Shown: piece by piece, positions 1 through 12,148 of the stretch
How positions within the stretch are numbered: the first letter of the stretch is position 1
Layout of the letters: each line of letters opens with the position of its first letter
Assembly (NCBI GenBank): GCA_027625915.1
Contig: JANTQA010000020.1
Coordinates: 496,001 to 560,000, forward strand
Direction: 5' to 3'
Origin: Anaeramoeba flamelloides
Lineage: Eukaryota; Metamonada; Anaeramoebidae
DNA length: 64,000 nucleotides
Program-made: the position numbers and the translations under genes
The notes under the pieces: model-generated
Seen by the model: only the letters and a program-made list of their open reading frames with translations
Databases searched by the model: none
What the model was told of the DNA's origin: nothing

Positions 1-183
1 AATAAAGATTTAAACGATTATAGTGTGATGATTGAATTTAGTGATCAGCCCTCAGCTGATAAATTTTATAATGACAAGAACGAAAAACCATTTAACGAAT
101 TAGAGGAAGATTTGTGTAATTCAGTTTTTGTAAAAGAAATCCAATGGAAACAAATAAATAAAAAGAAAAATACTCACAAAAGA

Positions 184-216
<33 letters not shown>

Positions 217-1710
217 CAAAAAGAGAATACTAATAGTGTTTTCCAATTAACAAATAAAGAAAAAGATTATAACAAAAAGAATGGGAACCAACAGAAAAAC
301 CAAAATAATGAAGAAAGAAAAAATAAAAACCAAAACCAAAACAAAAATAATAATGGTGTTTGTCAACTGAAAAATAAAGAAAAAAACCAAAAAAAAAACG
401 ATAATGAGAAGGAAAAAGAAAAACAAAGACCTCCACAAAAAGAAAGAATAAGAAAAAAACCACAATCTTCTGATCGGGCATATAATTGTCCAATTTGTTT
501 TGAAAGCCTTAAACATTGTATTGTTATTCTACCTTGTTCGCATCGCTTTCACTTAGATTGCTTATCTCGGTGGGATGACAATAGTTGCCCAATGTGTCGA
601 TTTAACATGACCCCACCAGAAAAAATTGTTTGTGATATCTGTTCTGGCTATGAACAGGTATTGCTGTGTTTAATTTGTGGATTTCAGGGATGCAAATTAC
701 ATTCAACTGAGCACTATCAACAACAGGGCCATGGCTACGGCATGGATTTGTCGAACCAAAAGGTCTGGGACTTTGTTTCAAAGAGCTATGTTCATCGACT
801 AATTTTGGCTGCGAACAATGAAAAAATTATTGAAATCGGTGGTGATGATTCTAATAATACTAACAACACGAGCAATGGTATTATGAATAATAACCAAAAT
901 TACTCTCAAGAAGATGACAATGGGCTTTCTCAATTATCACCAAATTTTCGTTTTTCTCATCAAAATAATTTAAATCTTTTGGATCGAGAAGAAATAAATA
1001 AAAAAAATATTGAATATGATCAATTAATTGAAACAATAATTTCTTCAAAATGTGAATCTTTAGCCATTGAATTAAATAATTTAATTATCCACCGCCTTGA
1101 TAATCAAAGAGAATATTTTGAAAATGTTATACAAACTACTAAAAAATCTCTAAAAGAAAATTGGAACGAAGAAAAAAAAAAAAAATTGCAAAAAATTCAA
1201 TTGAAAAAAGATTCAAATCGCAAATTAAAAGTAAATGTGCAAGAAATACGTGAAAAAAATAAATTTCTTGAAAATATTAACGAAAATTTATTAGAAAACC
1301 AAAAAGAGCTGGGCAGAATTCGAAAGGATGTAGATACCAAATATGAAAAAATTATTAATAAAAATGAAATACAAATACACGAGCTAAAAAATCAAGTAAA
1401 CGATCTCATGTTACAATTAGATCAATTATCTAAAAAAAACAATCTGATTGAAAAAGGGGGAGTGGGAGAAAAGGAGAAGGAGAAAGAAAAGGGGAATGGG
1501 AACGAGAAGAATAATGAGAACGAGAAGGAGAAGGGGAAGGAGAAGGAGAAAGAAAAAGAAAAAGTTCAAATTGTAAAAAATTCAAATCAAAATAAAACTT
1601 CAAATAAAAATAAGAACAGGAACAGGAATAAGAGCAGAAATAAAAATCGGAATAGGAACAAAAATAGGAACAAAAATAGGAACAAAAATCGGAATAAGAA
1701 TAAAAACTAA
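1..1710 (+). CDS. BRAP: BRAP2-like RING-H2/ZnF-UBP E3 ligase, 5' end outside window
   Basis: Family role: BRAP/BRAP2 (IMP) proteins are cytoplasmic ubiquitin ligases that bind Ras-pathway scaffolds. The frame is open from base 1, so the start lies upstream. Codons 1-45 match the C-terminal part of the BRAP2 (RRM-like) domain, with SADKFY and PFNELEEDLC resembling the family's ADxFY and PFNSxExxVC. Codons 163-199 form a RING-H2 (C-x2-C, C-x-H-x2-H-x2-C, C-x2-C, including CPIC and CPMC). Codons 211-262 form a ZnF-UBP starting CDIC and ending in KVWDF..YVHRL, diagnostic of BRAP. A coiled coil follows at about 337-477. A K/N/E-rich spacer at about 55-155 separates the first two domains, and a K/N/E/R-rich tail occupies about 485-569; both seem specific to this lineage. 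The sequence from base 1 to the stop is one exon. Domain order RRM-like, RING, UBP, coiled coil makes the family call secure; substrates are unknown. Confidence 0.93.
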
Positions 1711-3294
1711 CACAATATTTATTACATATTTATTATAAAATATTAATTAACAAGTTTAATATATATATTTGGATATTTTTGGCAAAAATAATTTTTTCCT
1801 CAAAATTATCATTTTTTTTTTTATTTTTATTATTTTTAAAAAAATAGTTACTGAACACTTTATTATAAAACCAATTATTTCGATAATTTTTCAAAAAAAT
1901 TAATATATTTATATTATATTTTTATTTATATTTAATTCCTTATGATTGTTAAAATTGTTTAAAGAATAAGAAATAATTTTTTAAAAAAATCGATTTCAAA
2001 CAGTTCATAATATTTTTAACTGGAGAGTTATTAGTCTATAATTCTTCTTGATCTTGAATTTTTTTAAAAATCAAAATGAGATTGTTCTCATTTCTAATTT
2101 GGGAATAAGTAAGAGGCCCATTTAAATAATGTTCAATTAAAAAAGAATAAAATTGATAATTTACTCAATTCATTACAAAATAAAAAATTTTTATTAATTT
2201 AAGATACATAAAATTAAAATCATTAAAAATGGATTTTTAGAGTAAAAAAGAATGGAAATTTGTTTTTTTCTGATAAGCTCTAATATTTATTACAATATTT
2301 TGAAGAAGAATTTGGTTTCGTTTTATTTTTGGGAAATTTTCTTTTTTAGTTGACGCCAAGATATCGGCTTTTGACGAGAAAGCATAAGAATTAAAAATCA
2401 ATTTTCGGATTTTTCATAATCTTAAACTTTAAATTTATTATATTTTTTCTTTCATTGAAATTATTTTTTATTTTTTCATTTTCATTTTTTATTTTTGAAA
2501 AGGAAATGAAGGTAATTGAACACATATATTATTTATCAAAAACGATTGTAACACTTTTTTCATAATAAAATAATCATTAGATATTCAAAATTCAAAAAAA
2601 AAAAAAAATAAACAGCTGTTAAGTTTTCCAGAATTTAAAAGAATATTGAAAAATCAAAGACGTTCTTATATTCTTTTGAATTATGGAAAACATCAGTTAA
2701 ATTTTTTTAATATTATAAATTTAAAGAAAATTTCTTATTTTTTTGTTATTTATTAAATTAAAAAAAAAATTGGGTTATCTTTTCGATAATTTAAGAGAAT
2801 TGTGAAACATCTTTTATTTTACAATATTCTTTTGAATTCTATAAAATATTTGTCGGTTTTTTTAAGTTTTCTGTTTATTTGGAAAATTAATGGATTTTTG
2901 TTAGCTTTTTTTGAGTTTTCTATTTATTGAGAAAATCAATAGATATTAAAAATAAAATAGAAAATCTTAAAAAAACCTAGAACACTTCACAAATAAATAG
3001 AAAACCTCAAAAAAAATCTAGAACACTTAACAAATAAAGCAGTAAAACTCAAGAAAACAGAGGTACCCTATGGAACTCTACAGTACTCTATGATGATATA
3101 TTATACTTAATAACTTAGCTTTTTTTTCTATTATTATTATTATTATAAACAATTTTTAATTATTTTTAGAATTTTGAATCAAAACTATTTATTTTCTAGT
3201 TTTATTAAAAATTATTGAAAATTTTTCTTTAATAATTCCTGGTTTTCTATTTTGTACTATAAAATTTTTTTTTTTTTTTTTTTTTTGTACTTTT
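1711..3294. other. AT-rich spacer with one hairpin-array block
   Basis: This spacer lies between the BRAP2 stop and the next ATG. Apart from the hairpin block at 2575-3080 it holds homopolymer A/T runs. A short less AT-rich stretch at 2350-2390 might be an exon, but I cannot support it. No terminator or promoter element can be named. Confidence 0.5.
2575..3080. repeat. Hairpin-array repeat (family G), block 1
   Basis: The block contains a palindrome at about 2621-2695 whose arms begin AAGTTTTCCAGAATTTAAAA and end in the complementary TTTTGAATTATGGAAAAC. It then holds alternating segments ending CTAGAACACTT, next to AACAAATAAA..AGTAAAACTCAA. The same modules recur at 13500, 16850, 22810, 36370 and 48690. 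Confidence 0.7.
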
Positions 3295-5225
3295 ATGGTT
3301 GGAGATTTTTATTTTGATGGTTTGGTGGATTTTTGTATTGCTTTTTCTCCAACAAAAAGAAAAAAATGATTCGAAATGTTCTTTGAAAAAAAGAAATTAT
3401 TTTGTAGTTTAAAAATAATTCTTTTGATTTTTTTTTGAAGTAAATATTTTTTATTAGCTGTTATTCCAAAACTTAGTGATGTTATTTCCAAAGTGTATTT
3501 TTATAAACTTTCTTCAGAGACATCAAGATTTCTTTGTTTTTTTTCAAATTTTTTTTTAAAAAATAAATCTGGTATATGTTGTATTTTGAACTTGTAAAAA
3601 ACAAGAAAAAAATGGATAAAAATTTTATAAAACAATAATTAATTTCTGAAAATAGAATTAAAAGCTTAGGTTTGGTTTACTAATAATCAGCTTTTTACTT
3701 CATTTTTCAATATCAAGATACCTTAAAATTTTTTGGAATTTTCAATCAAATTTCTGAGAAGATTTTTTTTTTGTTTTTTACCGGCCACTTAAAGTTTACA
3801 ATCCCTGAAATTTGAAAAAAGATTATCTTGCGTAGGGTGTGGGGACTTGTTAATTTGGAGCTTAGCCGATCGATCTTGTGCTTGGTATGAGTTTTAATAG
3901 TGGTTCAATATGGCAATTTTAGACAATTTATTTTTTTTTTTTTCCGAAATCCGGATTGAAGAGTGTAACATATATTGGCTAGAACATAAGTTATAAACAA
4001 ATGTGATTTGTTTTTTTTGATTAAAATTTTTTTATTAGGTTTGATTTTATTTGGATGTTTAATAAAAATTAATTTTTTTCATTTTGGTAATTGACTAAAA
4101 ATTAATCTGAATTTTTTTCTACAATACAAAAATCTACATTTATTCTGAAACGCCTAACAATCTATTAATCTTACATTCTTCAATTCCGAATTTCGGAAAA
4201 AAAAAAAAATAAATTGTCTAAAATTGCCATATTGAACCACTATTAAAACTCATACCAAGCACAAGATCGATCAACTTAGCTCCAAATTAACAAGTCCCCA
4301 CACCCTACGCAAGATAATCTTTTTTCAAATTTCAGGGATTATAAACCTTAAATATTACATCACAAATTTATTTTTAATAATTTTACCTTAAAAAAAGCAT
4401 TAGTTTCGTACCGTCTTATATTATTTAGAGTGGTTATTCACAAGTTACCCAAACTGTACCAAAACATTCAAAGAAAATATTTCATTTTTTGTTACTAATT
4501 TCACAAACAAGACAAAACCTTTTAATTTTCCAAGAATATCTTGGTATAAAGAACTACCAAAAAACCTCTCAATTTTTCGATCTGATGATTACATCAAAGA
4601 CAGCAATGTAACAAACCCACCACACCAATAAAGAATGACTTTTTAATTTGTTGTTAATTTTTTTTTATTTTTTTTATCCTTTTGATTATGTAATTGCAAT
4701 TCGTGAATAAAATAGGATACCAAAGTTCAATTAATTGATGATTTAAAATCATTAAATGACAATAACAAAACATTAAAACTGATTTCAAAGTTGCAATCTT
4801 CATTAACACACGATACAACTAATCGTTTTAAACGCTCACCAAACTTGGAGTTAATTGAATTGCTCCATCTTCTTACAAGCTTGAAGCTAGGGTATGAAGA
4901 ACACCCTGTTCACAAATCAATGGATCCAATTTCTTTAACAACACTTGGTGTTTTGATACAGGAAACAGTCTGGGATTCGCTTTATCCTCTTTCAATTGAA
5001 AAAGCACAAGAATTAAAAGATCATGAACTAAAGCAATCCAATAAAGAGCAATCAGAGTCAAACCTTCAAGACAAGCTTGGCTATAGTGATAACCCAAATA
5101 TTGAAGACACAGATGAAGAAGATTATGTTCATGAAAAAGAAGTAAAACAAGAAATTGAAGAAGAAGAAGAAGGTTTTGATGATGAAGATGAAGATTGGAT
5201 TCTATTAAATGATTTTGTTTTATGA
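3295..5225 (+). CDS. Unrecognised four-exon protein with acidic C-terminus (280 aa)
   Basis: Proposed exons are 3295-3334, 3458-3571, 4429-4607 and 4716-5225. All introns are GT..AG (123, 857 and 108 bp), and phases 1, 1 and 0 agree across every junction, giving one 280-residue frame. The protein starts MVGDFYFDGLVDF, continues as mixed hydrophobic and charged, probably helical sequence (for example ELIELLHLLTSLKLGYEEHP), and ends in an E/D-rich stretch closing with DWILLNDFVL. I do not recognise the family. No signal peptide, clear membrane segment or catalytic motif is visible; a helical-repeat or adaptor fold is possible. Intron 2 is long because it contains foldback element A1. The last exon is the most secure and reads open from the acceptor at 4714-4715. 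The first exon (40 nt) is the least secure. Confidence 0.6.
3793..4347. mobile_element. Foldback MITE, family A copy 1 (555 bp, TTAA-flanked)
   Basis: The element lies between TTAA at 3789-3792 and TTAA at 4348-4351. Its inverted arms of about 180 bp run inward from GTTTACAATCCCTGAAATTT. Between the arms is about 190 bp of AT-rich sequence with no ORF. The arms of this copy are nearly identical to each other. It sits in intron 2 of the unrecognised gene. A TTAA target suggests piggyBac-type mobilisation, but TA (Tc1/mariner) cannot be excluded because TTAA contains TA. Confidence 0.85.
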
Positions 5226-6084
5226 AAAAATTCATCAAACAAGAAAAAGGGAAAAGGGAAATTGAATTAGGAACAATGCTGGCTCACAATTAATCAGTCA
5301 AAAATTTCAATTAATATTCTGAAAAAAGAAACAAAATTATTTCCAGAGATCTTTTTAAAGCCGTTTTAAAAAAGTAAGGAATATATGAGTTAAAAATTAT
5401 TCTTCAAATCGTTTGTAAGAATGAACCAAACAGTTTGGGCAATACCTTTTAAAATTTTGATCCTCACTTTTTTAAAATGAGCTCAACAGAATTAAGTTAA
5501 TTATTGTAAAAGAATTTTAAATTTGGTAATCTTTTCAAAAATTTGCTTTATTTATTTTTGTTTTGATTCGATTATTATATAAATTTATGGCCAAATTAAT
5601 TTTATTATTAGCAAGAAGTTGTGGAGATTCACAGAATAATGGTTGACACAATATTTTATTGTTTTTTAATTATTTCTTGAAAAGAGGGCTATCAATTAAA
5701 ACAAAATTATTTTTTTTTTTAAAAGATTTATTATAAATATGGGAATTGAAAAAATGAAAATATGATAATTTTTTGATTACGTAGGTCACAATTTCTGTGA
5801 TTTTGATGTTTTTAAAAAAATACTGTCAAAAATTTATAAACCAAAAAATAAACGAAAAATAGTCATAAATTTAAATAAATTTTTGTTCTTATATTTCTTA
5901 ATTTCATATTTTTAATATTTTAGTTTAATTTTTTTTTTTTTTTCTCTCCACAAGATTAAGTCGAAAGTTATTAATTCATTTTCGATATTTTGAGTAACGT
6001 AAGTCCGAAAAATGTTTGACAGTACTAATTTTTCCGGATTTGTATTTTGAAATGTTAATTAAAGTGAATAAATACTCAGAACCA

Positions 6085-6578
6085 AATTTGGAATAATTTT
6101 GATTTTTGGTAAATATGGAAAATCATTTTTTCATCTTTTTAGTCTTTTAGTTTTTTCCTTTTCATTTTTTGAATTACCGAGTCTGTTTCATTGGATCAAT
6201 GATTTTTTTTAACAATTGATATTATGGTTAAAGTTGAGTTGTTCCAAATTGAAGAACTCAAATCGAATTAATCATTGGTAGTATCTAGCTATTTGATTAA
6301 TCAAAATTCCTAATAGAATTTCAACAAATTTATAATATATATTTTTTTGTTTTAGTATCTCCAAAATTTTTTAACACACTCAAGTTTTTATTAGTAATAA
6401 TAATTATTTATTTATTTATTTATTTATTTTAGTGTTGTAATTTATAAATAATTGTTTTCCTTCCAATTAGTGAAGGTCCTAATTTGTTTTTTTTTTTAGA
6501 ATTGGTTATATCAGATTTTTTTTTCAAAAATTGAATTTTGGTGTGTTAAAAAATTTTTAATTGGAGTTTATATAAAGA
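6085..6578 (+). mobile_element. Family B element, copy 4 (left end missing)
   Basis: The stretch aligns by eye with the 16275 and 57919 copies. Shared blocks include AAAGTTGAGTTGTTCCAAAT, TTGGTAGTATCTA and TTTAACACAC, and the right end has GGTGTGTTAAAAAATTTTTA. The left terminal inverted repeat is absent, so this is a truncated copy. Confidence 0.65.
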
Positions 6579-7119
6579 TGAATTTTACTTTCAAATTTTG
6601 AGGTATATATTAATTTTCTTTGAGTTTAGTTTTTTTTTTTTTTTTTTTCATTTCAAGAATTCAATTCTTATACTTTTATCTTTGGAAAAATGAAATTAGT
6701 TTTAGATTTTCTGAATAAAAATATTTTATCCAAAAGGATTTTGAAAACTTCATTTAAAAAAAAAACGATTATTTGTGGTTCAAAGAAGAATAAATATGAA
6801 TTTTGGTCAATAAATTCAAAATAAATTCTTGATTATACTCATTTAAATTAAAAAGAATAAATAAATCTATTACAAATAATTTTTCATTAAATTTTACTTT
6901 AATTCTTGGTTTCAACAAGTTTATTTGAAAAGACGATCTTTCTTGTTTGGTATTTAAAAGAAAAATCTTTAAAATACCCTCTTTCTCATGTCTTTTTACT
7001 TCTTTTTTGTTCTGTATTAGGATTATTTTTAAGATTTTCTCTTGAAACACAATACTCAATCCCAAACATAATTTAAGAAACCCAAAAATATAATCAAAAA
7101 ATAATGTTCCTAAAATTTG

Positions 7120-8010
7120 GACAATTAACCTTCAACTCAAATTTACTTTGTGTTCGTTTTCTTTTCAGAAATCGAGTATTGAATGGTATTTTGGTTTTAA
7201 AGATTCAGTAACTAGTGATACTTAAACATATTTTTTTGGTAATGTTAAAGCAATTAAATTTTTAAAAATGGTATAAGGTTTTTACTTGCTTAAGCGATTG
7301 CTTCTACCAAGGAGAACAAGAAGATTAAATTATATTGTTATTAGGTGTAAATCAAATTACTGCTACATTGGCACAAATTCCTATTAAAAATCGATTAGTT
7401 AAAAGGAAAAATTTGTAGATCTCATCAATTAAAAATAATCCTAGTATTAGTAAAAAACCTATAAATTTCCGAAAAAAATATGTATTTAGCCACAAATTTA
7501 AAATGTTGAAGGATCAATATTCAGATTACAAAGTTGCAAAATATCTGTATTCAATTTGTGGTGAATTGTAAATTAATAGCTAAACAATTTCAATTTTTTT
7601 AAAAATTAGATAATTAACAAATAGATTTTTTGATAAATTATATCTGAAATATTGGAAATATATTGATATTTCAATTATCACATCAAAAGGATACAAAACT
7701 AATTAGTCATTGAGTTTTTATGTTGATAATTATTGAGTTAATCTTTGAAATTAAAAAATAGTTACTTTTAAAAGTTCAATTTATGAATTATTAAATCCAG
7801 GAATATTATTATTTTGTGTGTCTATTTTTAGATTTGGAAAAGGATTAAAAAAAAAATAATTTCCAAAATGTAAATTTTTTATTGTGATCCTTAGTAAAAA
7901 ATGTCATAATAATTAATTGTGTAATAAGATTTATAATAGATTTTGTTGAGCTATTTGAGCCATGGTACACGAAAACCATTTAGGCCCAATTACAACATAG
8001 TTTAATCATA
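7120..8010 (+). repeat. Dispersed repeat J, copy 1
   Basis: The segment is the approximate reverse complement of 11060-11770, so the pair forms a 3-kb-spaced inverted repeat. Landmarks are GAGCTATTTGAGCCATGG...CCCAATTACAACA here against TTGTAATTGGG...GAATAGCTCAG there. A further match to its first third lies at 12655-12870. No ORF was seen. Ends are not precisely defined. Confidence 0.55.
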
Positions 8011-8266
8011 GAAAAATCTATGGTGACGCTAATCCCTAAAGTGAAAAATATTGTTCCCACTTGATGCAAAATAAATTTGTTAGAAAGGCAAAATTAATCC
8101 TAAAAAATTGACAAAATAATTTTCTCTCAAATGATATTATCATTAGAACTTGATTAATTTGATGGTTTCTTCAATAAAAATAAGAGAAAATTTCATTTTT
8201 TCTTCATTTTTTCTATCAACCCACCCAAAACCTTTGTTTCGAATAGTAAATTAAAAAAAACAACCT

Positions 8267-8722
8267 ATGGAACGTTTAAAGAATGTACATCTCTTTGTTG
8301 GAGAAAAAGAATTTATCACAAGGCGCGACACATTAGTCTCAATCCCAAACACGTATTTCACAAAGCTATTTACGAACAAATTTGAAGTGAATGAAAACCA
8401 TATCTTTATTGATCGTGATCCAACACATTTCAACTATATTTTGAATTATTTACGACACCCAAAAACAAAACTTTTCCCATTACCACACGATCCTGATTTA
8501 CTAGAGGAACTGCTGATAGAAGCAAAATTTTATTTAATCCCACAACTTAAAAAGCGCATTAAACAAGTATTAAAGGAAACACAAAGAAAAAAAGAGATCA
8601 AATTAGAAAAAGAAAAATCAATTGACACAAAGCTTTCACAAATACTTGGCGCAATTGATGAAATATATTGCAGTTTAAGGGATGGAAAGTTTTCATTCAA
8701 AATTTTAAATGAAAAAAAATAA
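8267..8722 (+). CDS. KCTD-like BTB/POZ (T1-type) protein, 151 aa
   Basis: This is a single-exon ORF from a true ATG. Residues about 6-100 form a K_tetra/T1-type BTB domain. It opens VHLFVGEKEFITRRDTL, the family's 'v.LnVGG..f.T...tL' strand-turn-helix. Then come YFTKLF, the core IFIDRDPTHFNYILNYLRHP (consensus fiDRdp..F..iLnyLR) and LLIEAKFYLIPQL (consensus L..EA.fy.i..L). Residues about 101-130 are a K/E-rich helix. KCTD proteins oligomerise through this domain and often recruit substrates to cullin-3 ligases. No second domain is present, so the partner is unknown. The VGE in place of VGG is a small deviation. Confidence 0.92.
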   Translation: MERLKNVHLFVGEKEFITRRDTLVSIPNTYFTKLFTNKFEVNENHIFIDRDPTHFNYILNYLRHPKTKLFPLPHDPDLLEELLIEAKFYLIPQLKKRIKQVLKETQRKKEIKLEKEKSIDTKLSQILGAIDEIYCSLRDGKFSFKILNEKK

Positions 8723-9029
8723 GTCTTTACTCTTTTTGTCAATTTTAATTTTTACAAATACAAAACACTCCTTCCTTTTGAAAAGATTGAATAAAAAAAA
8801 AAAAAAAAAAAAAAAAAACAATCAAAAAAAAACTCTTCATTTGTTAACTTTTTGTTTTCAAATTTATTTTTTATTTTAGCAAGAATAAAAGAGAAGCGTG
8901 TTAGTATCCTGTAAGAAGAGATTGTTTTCTCATTTTGTTATTTATTTTAAGAAAAATTCTTAAATCGAATATTTTTGAAAAAAAACTTCGTCTTCTTTTA
9001 TTATCTGTTTGTGGGCTAATCGTTTAGGA

Positions 9030-9235
9030 AATAAAAGTGAAACAAGCAAAAAAAGTTCATAACAATTAAAATTGGGAACATTTCCAAAAATGAAAAGAAA
9101 GATCAATAAATAAAATAAAAAATGAATAATTAAAGATAAAAAATGGAGGACTCAACAAAGAATAGTTTTTATAATACTATCTTTTGGTAAGGGTTTTTTT
9201 TTGGCTGATCTTGAATTAATAATTTTTTAAGGAAT
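9030..9235 (+). mobile_element. Family D fragment (D5)
   Basis: The left half of a D element is recognisable from AAGTGAAACAAG, AAAATTGGGAACATT, AGATCAATAAA and ACTATCTTTTGGTAAGGGTT, in the same order as in the 12149 copy. The right half is missing. Confidence 0.55.
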
Positions 9236-9959
9236 CCAGGTACATTTTCCTATTCTGAAAATTTTTAATTGTGTGAAAAATACTGAAAATTAGATTTTTT
9301 GAGTGCCATCGAATATTGAAAATTTGAAAACTGCAGATCCCTCACTACTCTATTTAGGAAAAGAAAAAGAACCCAAATTAAATCAAAGGTAAATCTTGAA
9401 ATTTTATAATTTTTTGAACATTTTTTTTATAAAAATTTTTGAATTTGATTAAATTAGGTTTTGGATCTAAAAATATGTTATATATATGTCTGAAATAAAT
9501 CAAAGAATAAACAAAAAAGAAATATTACCTGTCAAGTAGGTTCATTTTTGAACCGAATTTATTCTTTTGAATACGAAACAAGAAGAATCACCTTTCCAGA
9601 TAATCTTGTTGAAATCAGGAATGAGAAAAAAAAAATCTCAAACAAATTATATTTCCAAAGATTTGTTTTCTTTATCTTCTTAATTCGAACAAATACAAAT
9701 TAGCCATTATCTTGGGTTTCTCATCCCGATTTCTATTTATTAATTATTTACCAAAAAAATTGTTTTTTAATTTACTTTTTGAAATTCTTATTTCAAATAT
9801 TTTTATCAAACTAAACCAAAAAAAGAATAATTTTTGAAAAAGTAAAGTTAAAGTAATTGAATTCTCAAAATCAAACACAAACTACAAAAGATTCAACCCA
9901 AAGGAAAACAAATTTGAGAAATTATTAAAAGGAATGATTCTAAATTATTTTGAGTTTTC

Positions 9960-10420
9960 ATATTTTAATCTTAAAATAAATAATTATCAAATCAAACAAA
10001 TATGTCCAATAAATCTTTATTTCTGAAGAAGAATTCAATGAATATCCATATTTCGTGAACCAAAACCTGAATTAGATGAATTAAACGAAAATAGTATTTT
10101 CAAATTCATTTTGGGGGTATTCTAGAGAAATAGAAAGTAATTTGCTTACCTTAAAATTTTCGATACAAAAATATTTACAAGAAGAATTAAAAAAAACATT
10201 AAATCAAGAATAAATAATTGTGTAAAATGTTATAGATAAGATCAAGTAATAAATGATTTTTATTTATTTTTTTTTTTTGATCAATTTTTTCATTTTTTTG
10301 GATTTCCGTTTTTTTATTCGATATATATATATAAATATTATTAAAGAATAATTTCAATTCTCATATTTATTAAAATACTCCATTTATTTGATTAAAGAAA
10401 TAATTGTAAGGGGTTAGTTT
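9960..10420 (+). repeat. Dispersed repeat K, copy 1
   Basis: The stretch aligns loosely with 59285-59725. Shared blocks include AAATCAAACAAATAT, TTTATTTCTGAAGA, TTTTTTGATCAATTTTTT and TCTCATATTTATTAAAA (TCTCATTTTTATTAAAA in the other copy). A short inverted match is seen near 50480-50600. No ORF; ends are uncertain. Confidence 0.45.
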
Positions 10421-11059
10421 CAAAGAAACAGGTGACTCTTAAAATTAGTAAAAAGTGCTTACTCGCTGAAAAAAAGTGAATATTTTTGAGATCTTCACAA
10501 CAACTCAGAAGATATTGATTAATAAAGTAGCTAAAAATTATAATTGTTGATTTGATTGATAAAGATGGAATGGATCCTTCCTTAAAATTAATTTATTTCT
10601 TGTCTGAATTGATTTTTCTTATCTTTTTCGGTAATATATCAACTTAAAATCATGTTTCAGTTTTTTCCCTTTTTTAATTTTAAACAAATTTGTTTTTTTT
10701 TTATTTGAATTTTTACAAAATTACACCTTTTTCTTGTGATTAAATTTAACATTACCAAAAGAAACATAGTATATCATTCAAAAATAACTTATTTAATAAA
10801 TTTTTGATTAAAAGATTCTTTTTTGACAAGGTTCCTTACCCTTAAATAGGGGATAGTTCATTTTATAATCACTGTTGAAAAGACGGAATATCGAAACATT
10901 AAATTATTTTTTATTTTATAAATTTCTCTAAAGTTATATTCTATCTGATTGGAAAAAAAAAGTGTAAATAGAAAAAAATGGTTCAAAGAAATTCTGCGAA
11001 AGGAATAATAAAATCTTGTAAATTTTTGTGATTTTTTGTCGATTTTAATCTTAAGGGGT

Positions 11060-11770
11060 TAACTTTATTAGATATTTATCTATGATCAAATTAGGTTGTA
11101 ATTGGGTGTAAATGGTATTAGAGTTCAATACTTCGAATAGCTCAGTAAAATTTTATTTTAAATTTTATTACACAATAAATTATTACATTTTTTATTAATG
11201 AACATTATTAAAAATTTACATTTTTAAAAAAAATTTTTTTTTATTCCTCTTCCAAATCTACAAATCAAAAACTCAAAATAATAATTGTCCGTTATTATAC
11301 AAACTCATATTTAGAAACTTCTGAAAGTAACTATTTTTATAATTTTTTAATTTTCAAGATTAACTCAATAATTATCAACATAAAAACTCAATTACTCATG
11401 AATTTGGTTTCTTTTTGATAAAACTAATTGTAATATCAATATATTTGCCTGATTTGAGAAATAATTTGTCAACAAATCTATTGGTTAATCATTTAATTTT
11501 TAAAAATAATTCAAATTTTTTATCTTATAATCGACAATTCGCCAAAAATTACAGAAAGATATTTTCAAAACTTTGTAGTCTGAATATTGATAATTAACTT
11601 TTTAAATTAGTGATGAAATGTGAATTTTATTCGGAAATTGTTGGAATTTTTTCTAATAAGCTATTTACTATAAAGAGGGACAAATTTATTTAAAAATATC
11701 TCTTATAAACTCAATCTTCAAAAAAGTATTTAAACATCCAATACCATTTAATACCATTTATTGATTCTTG
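11060..11770 (-). repeat. Dispersed repeat J, copy 2 (inverted)
   Basis: Reverse complement of 7120-8010 with many substitutions. The match runs in order from the TTGTAATTGGG block at 11097 to the TACCATTTATTGATTC block near 11750. Confidence 0.5.
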
Positions 11771-12148
11771 ACAATAATTCAATTTTTTTTCTGGGTATTG
11801 GATTACATAAATAAAAGATATTAAAATTTCTGATCTTGATTTTATAGTATATTTTTTAGGGGTGAAAATTGGTGTTTATTATTTTCTTTTTGATTTAAAA
11901 AACCGTTTTCATACCTTTTTTAATCTCAACAAAATTTTAAAATAGAATTGAAAGTACGTTTAACTGCATTTTATTGTTTAAAAAATCATTGATACCCTTT
12001 CCATATTTCCTGTTTTTTAATGAAATTGGTCATAACATTGTTTTAACCAAAAACAGTGCTATTTTTTTTCCTTTTTTGAAAATATTTCAATTAACAAATT
12101 TTGAAATTAATAAATAAGTCATTGATTCAATCGATATTAATATTACTG

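Larger units (their letters stand above)
5226..8266. other. Gene-free spacer with repeat copies B4 and J1
   Basis: No ORF here has both an ATG and coding character. The minus-strand open frame at 6769-7065 begins with TTG and is of AT-rich composition. Contents are a partial family B element (6085-6578) and repeat J copy 1 (7120-8010), otherwise A/T runs. Confidence 0.55.

Noticed and set aside
230-516. Two minus-strand open frames rich in F, L and V
   Set aside because: They are the antisense of the K/N/E-rich linker of the BRAP2 gene.
4151-4345. Possible exon near the oddly GC-rich CCCCACACCCTACGC
   Set aside because: It is the right arm of foldback A1.
6769-7065. 98-codon minus-strand frame
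   Set aside because: Begins with TTG, has only AT-biased residues and no domain feature; probably chance.
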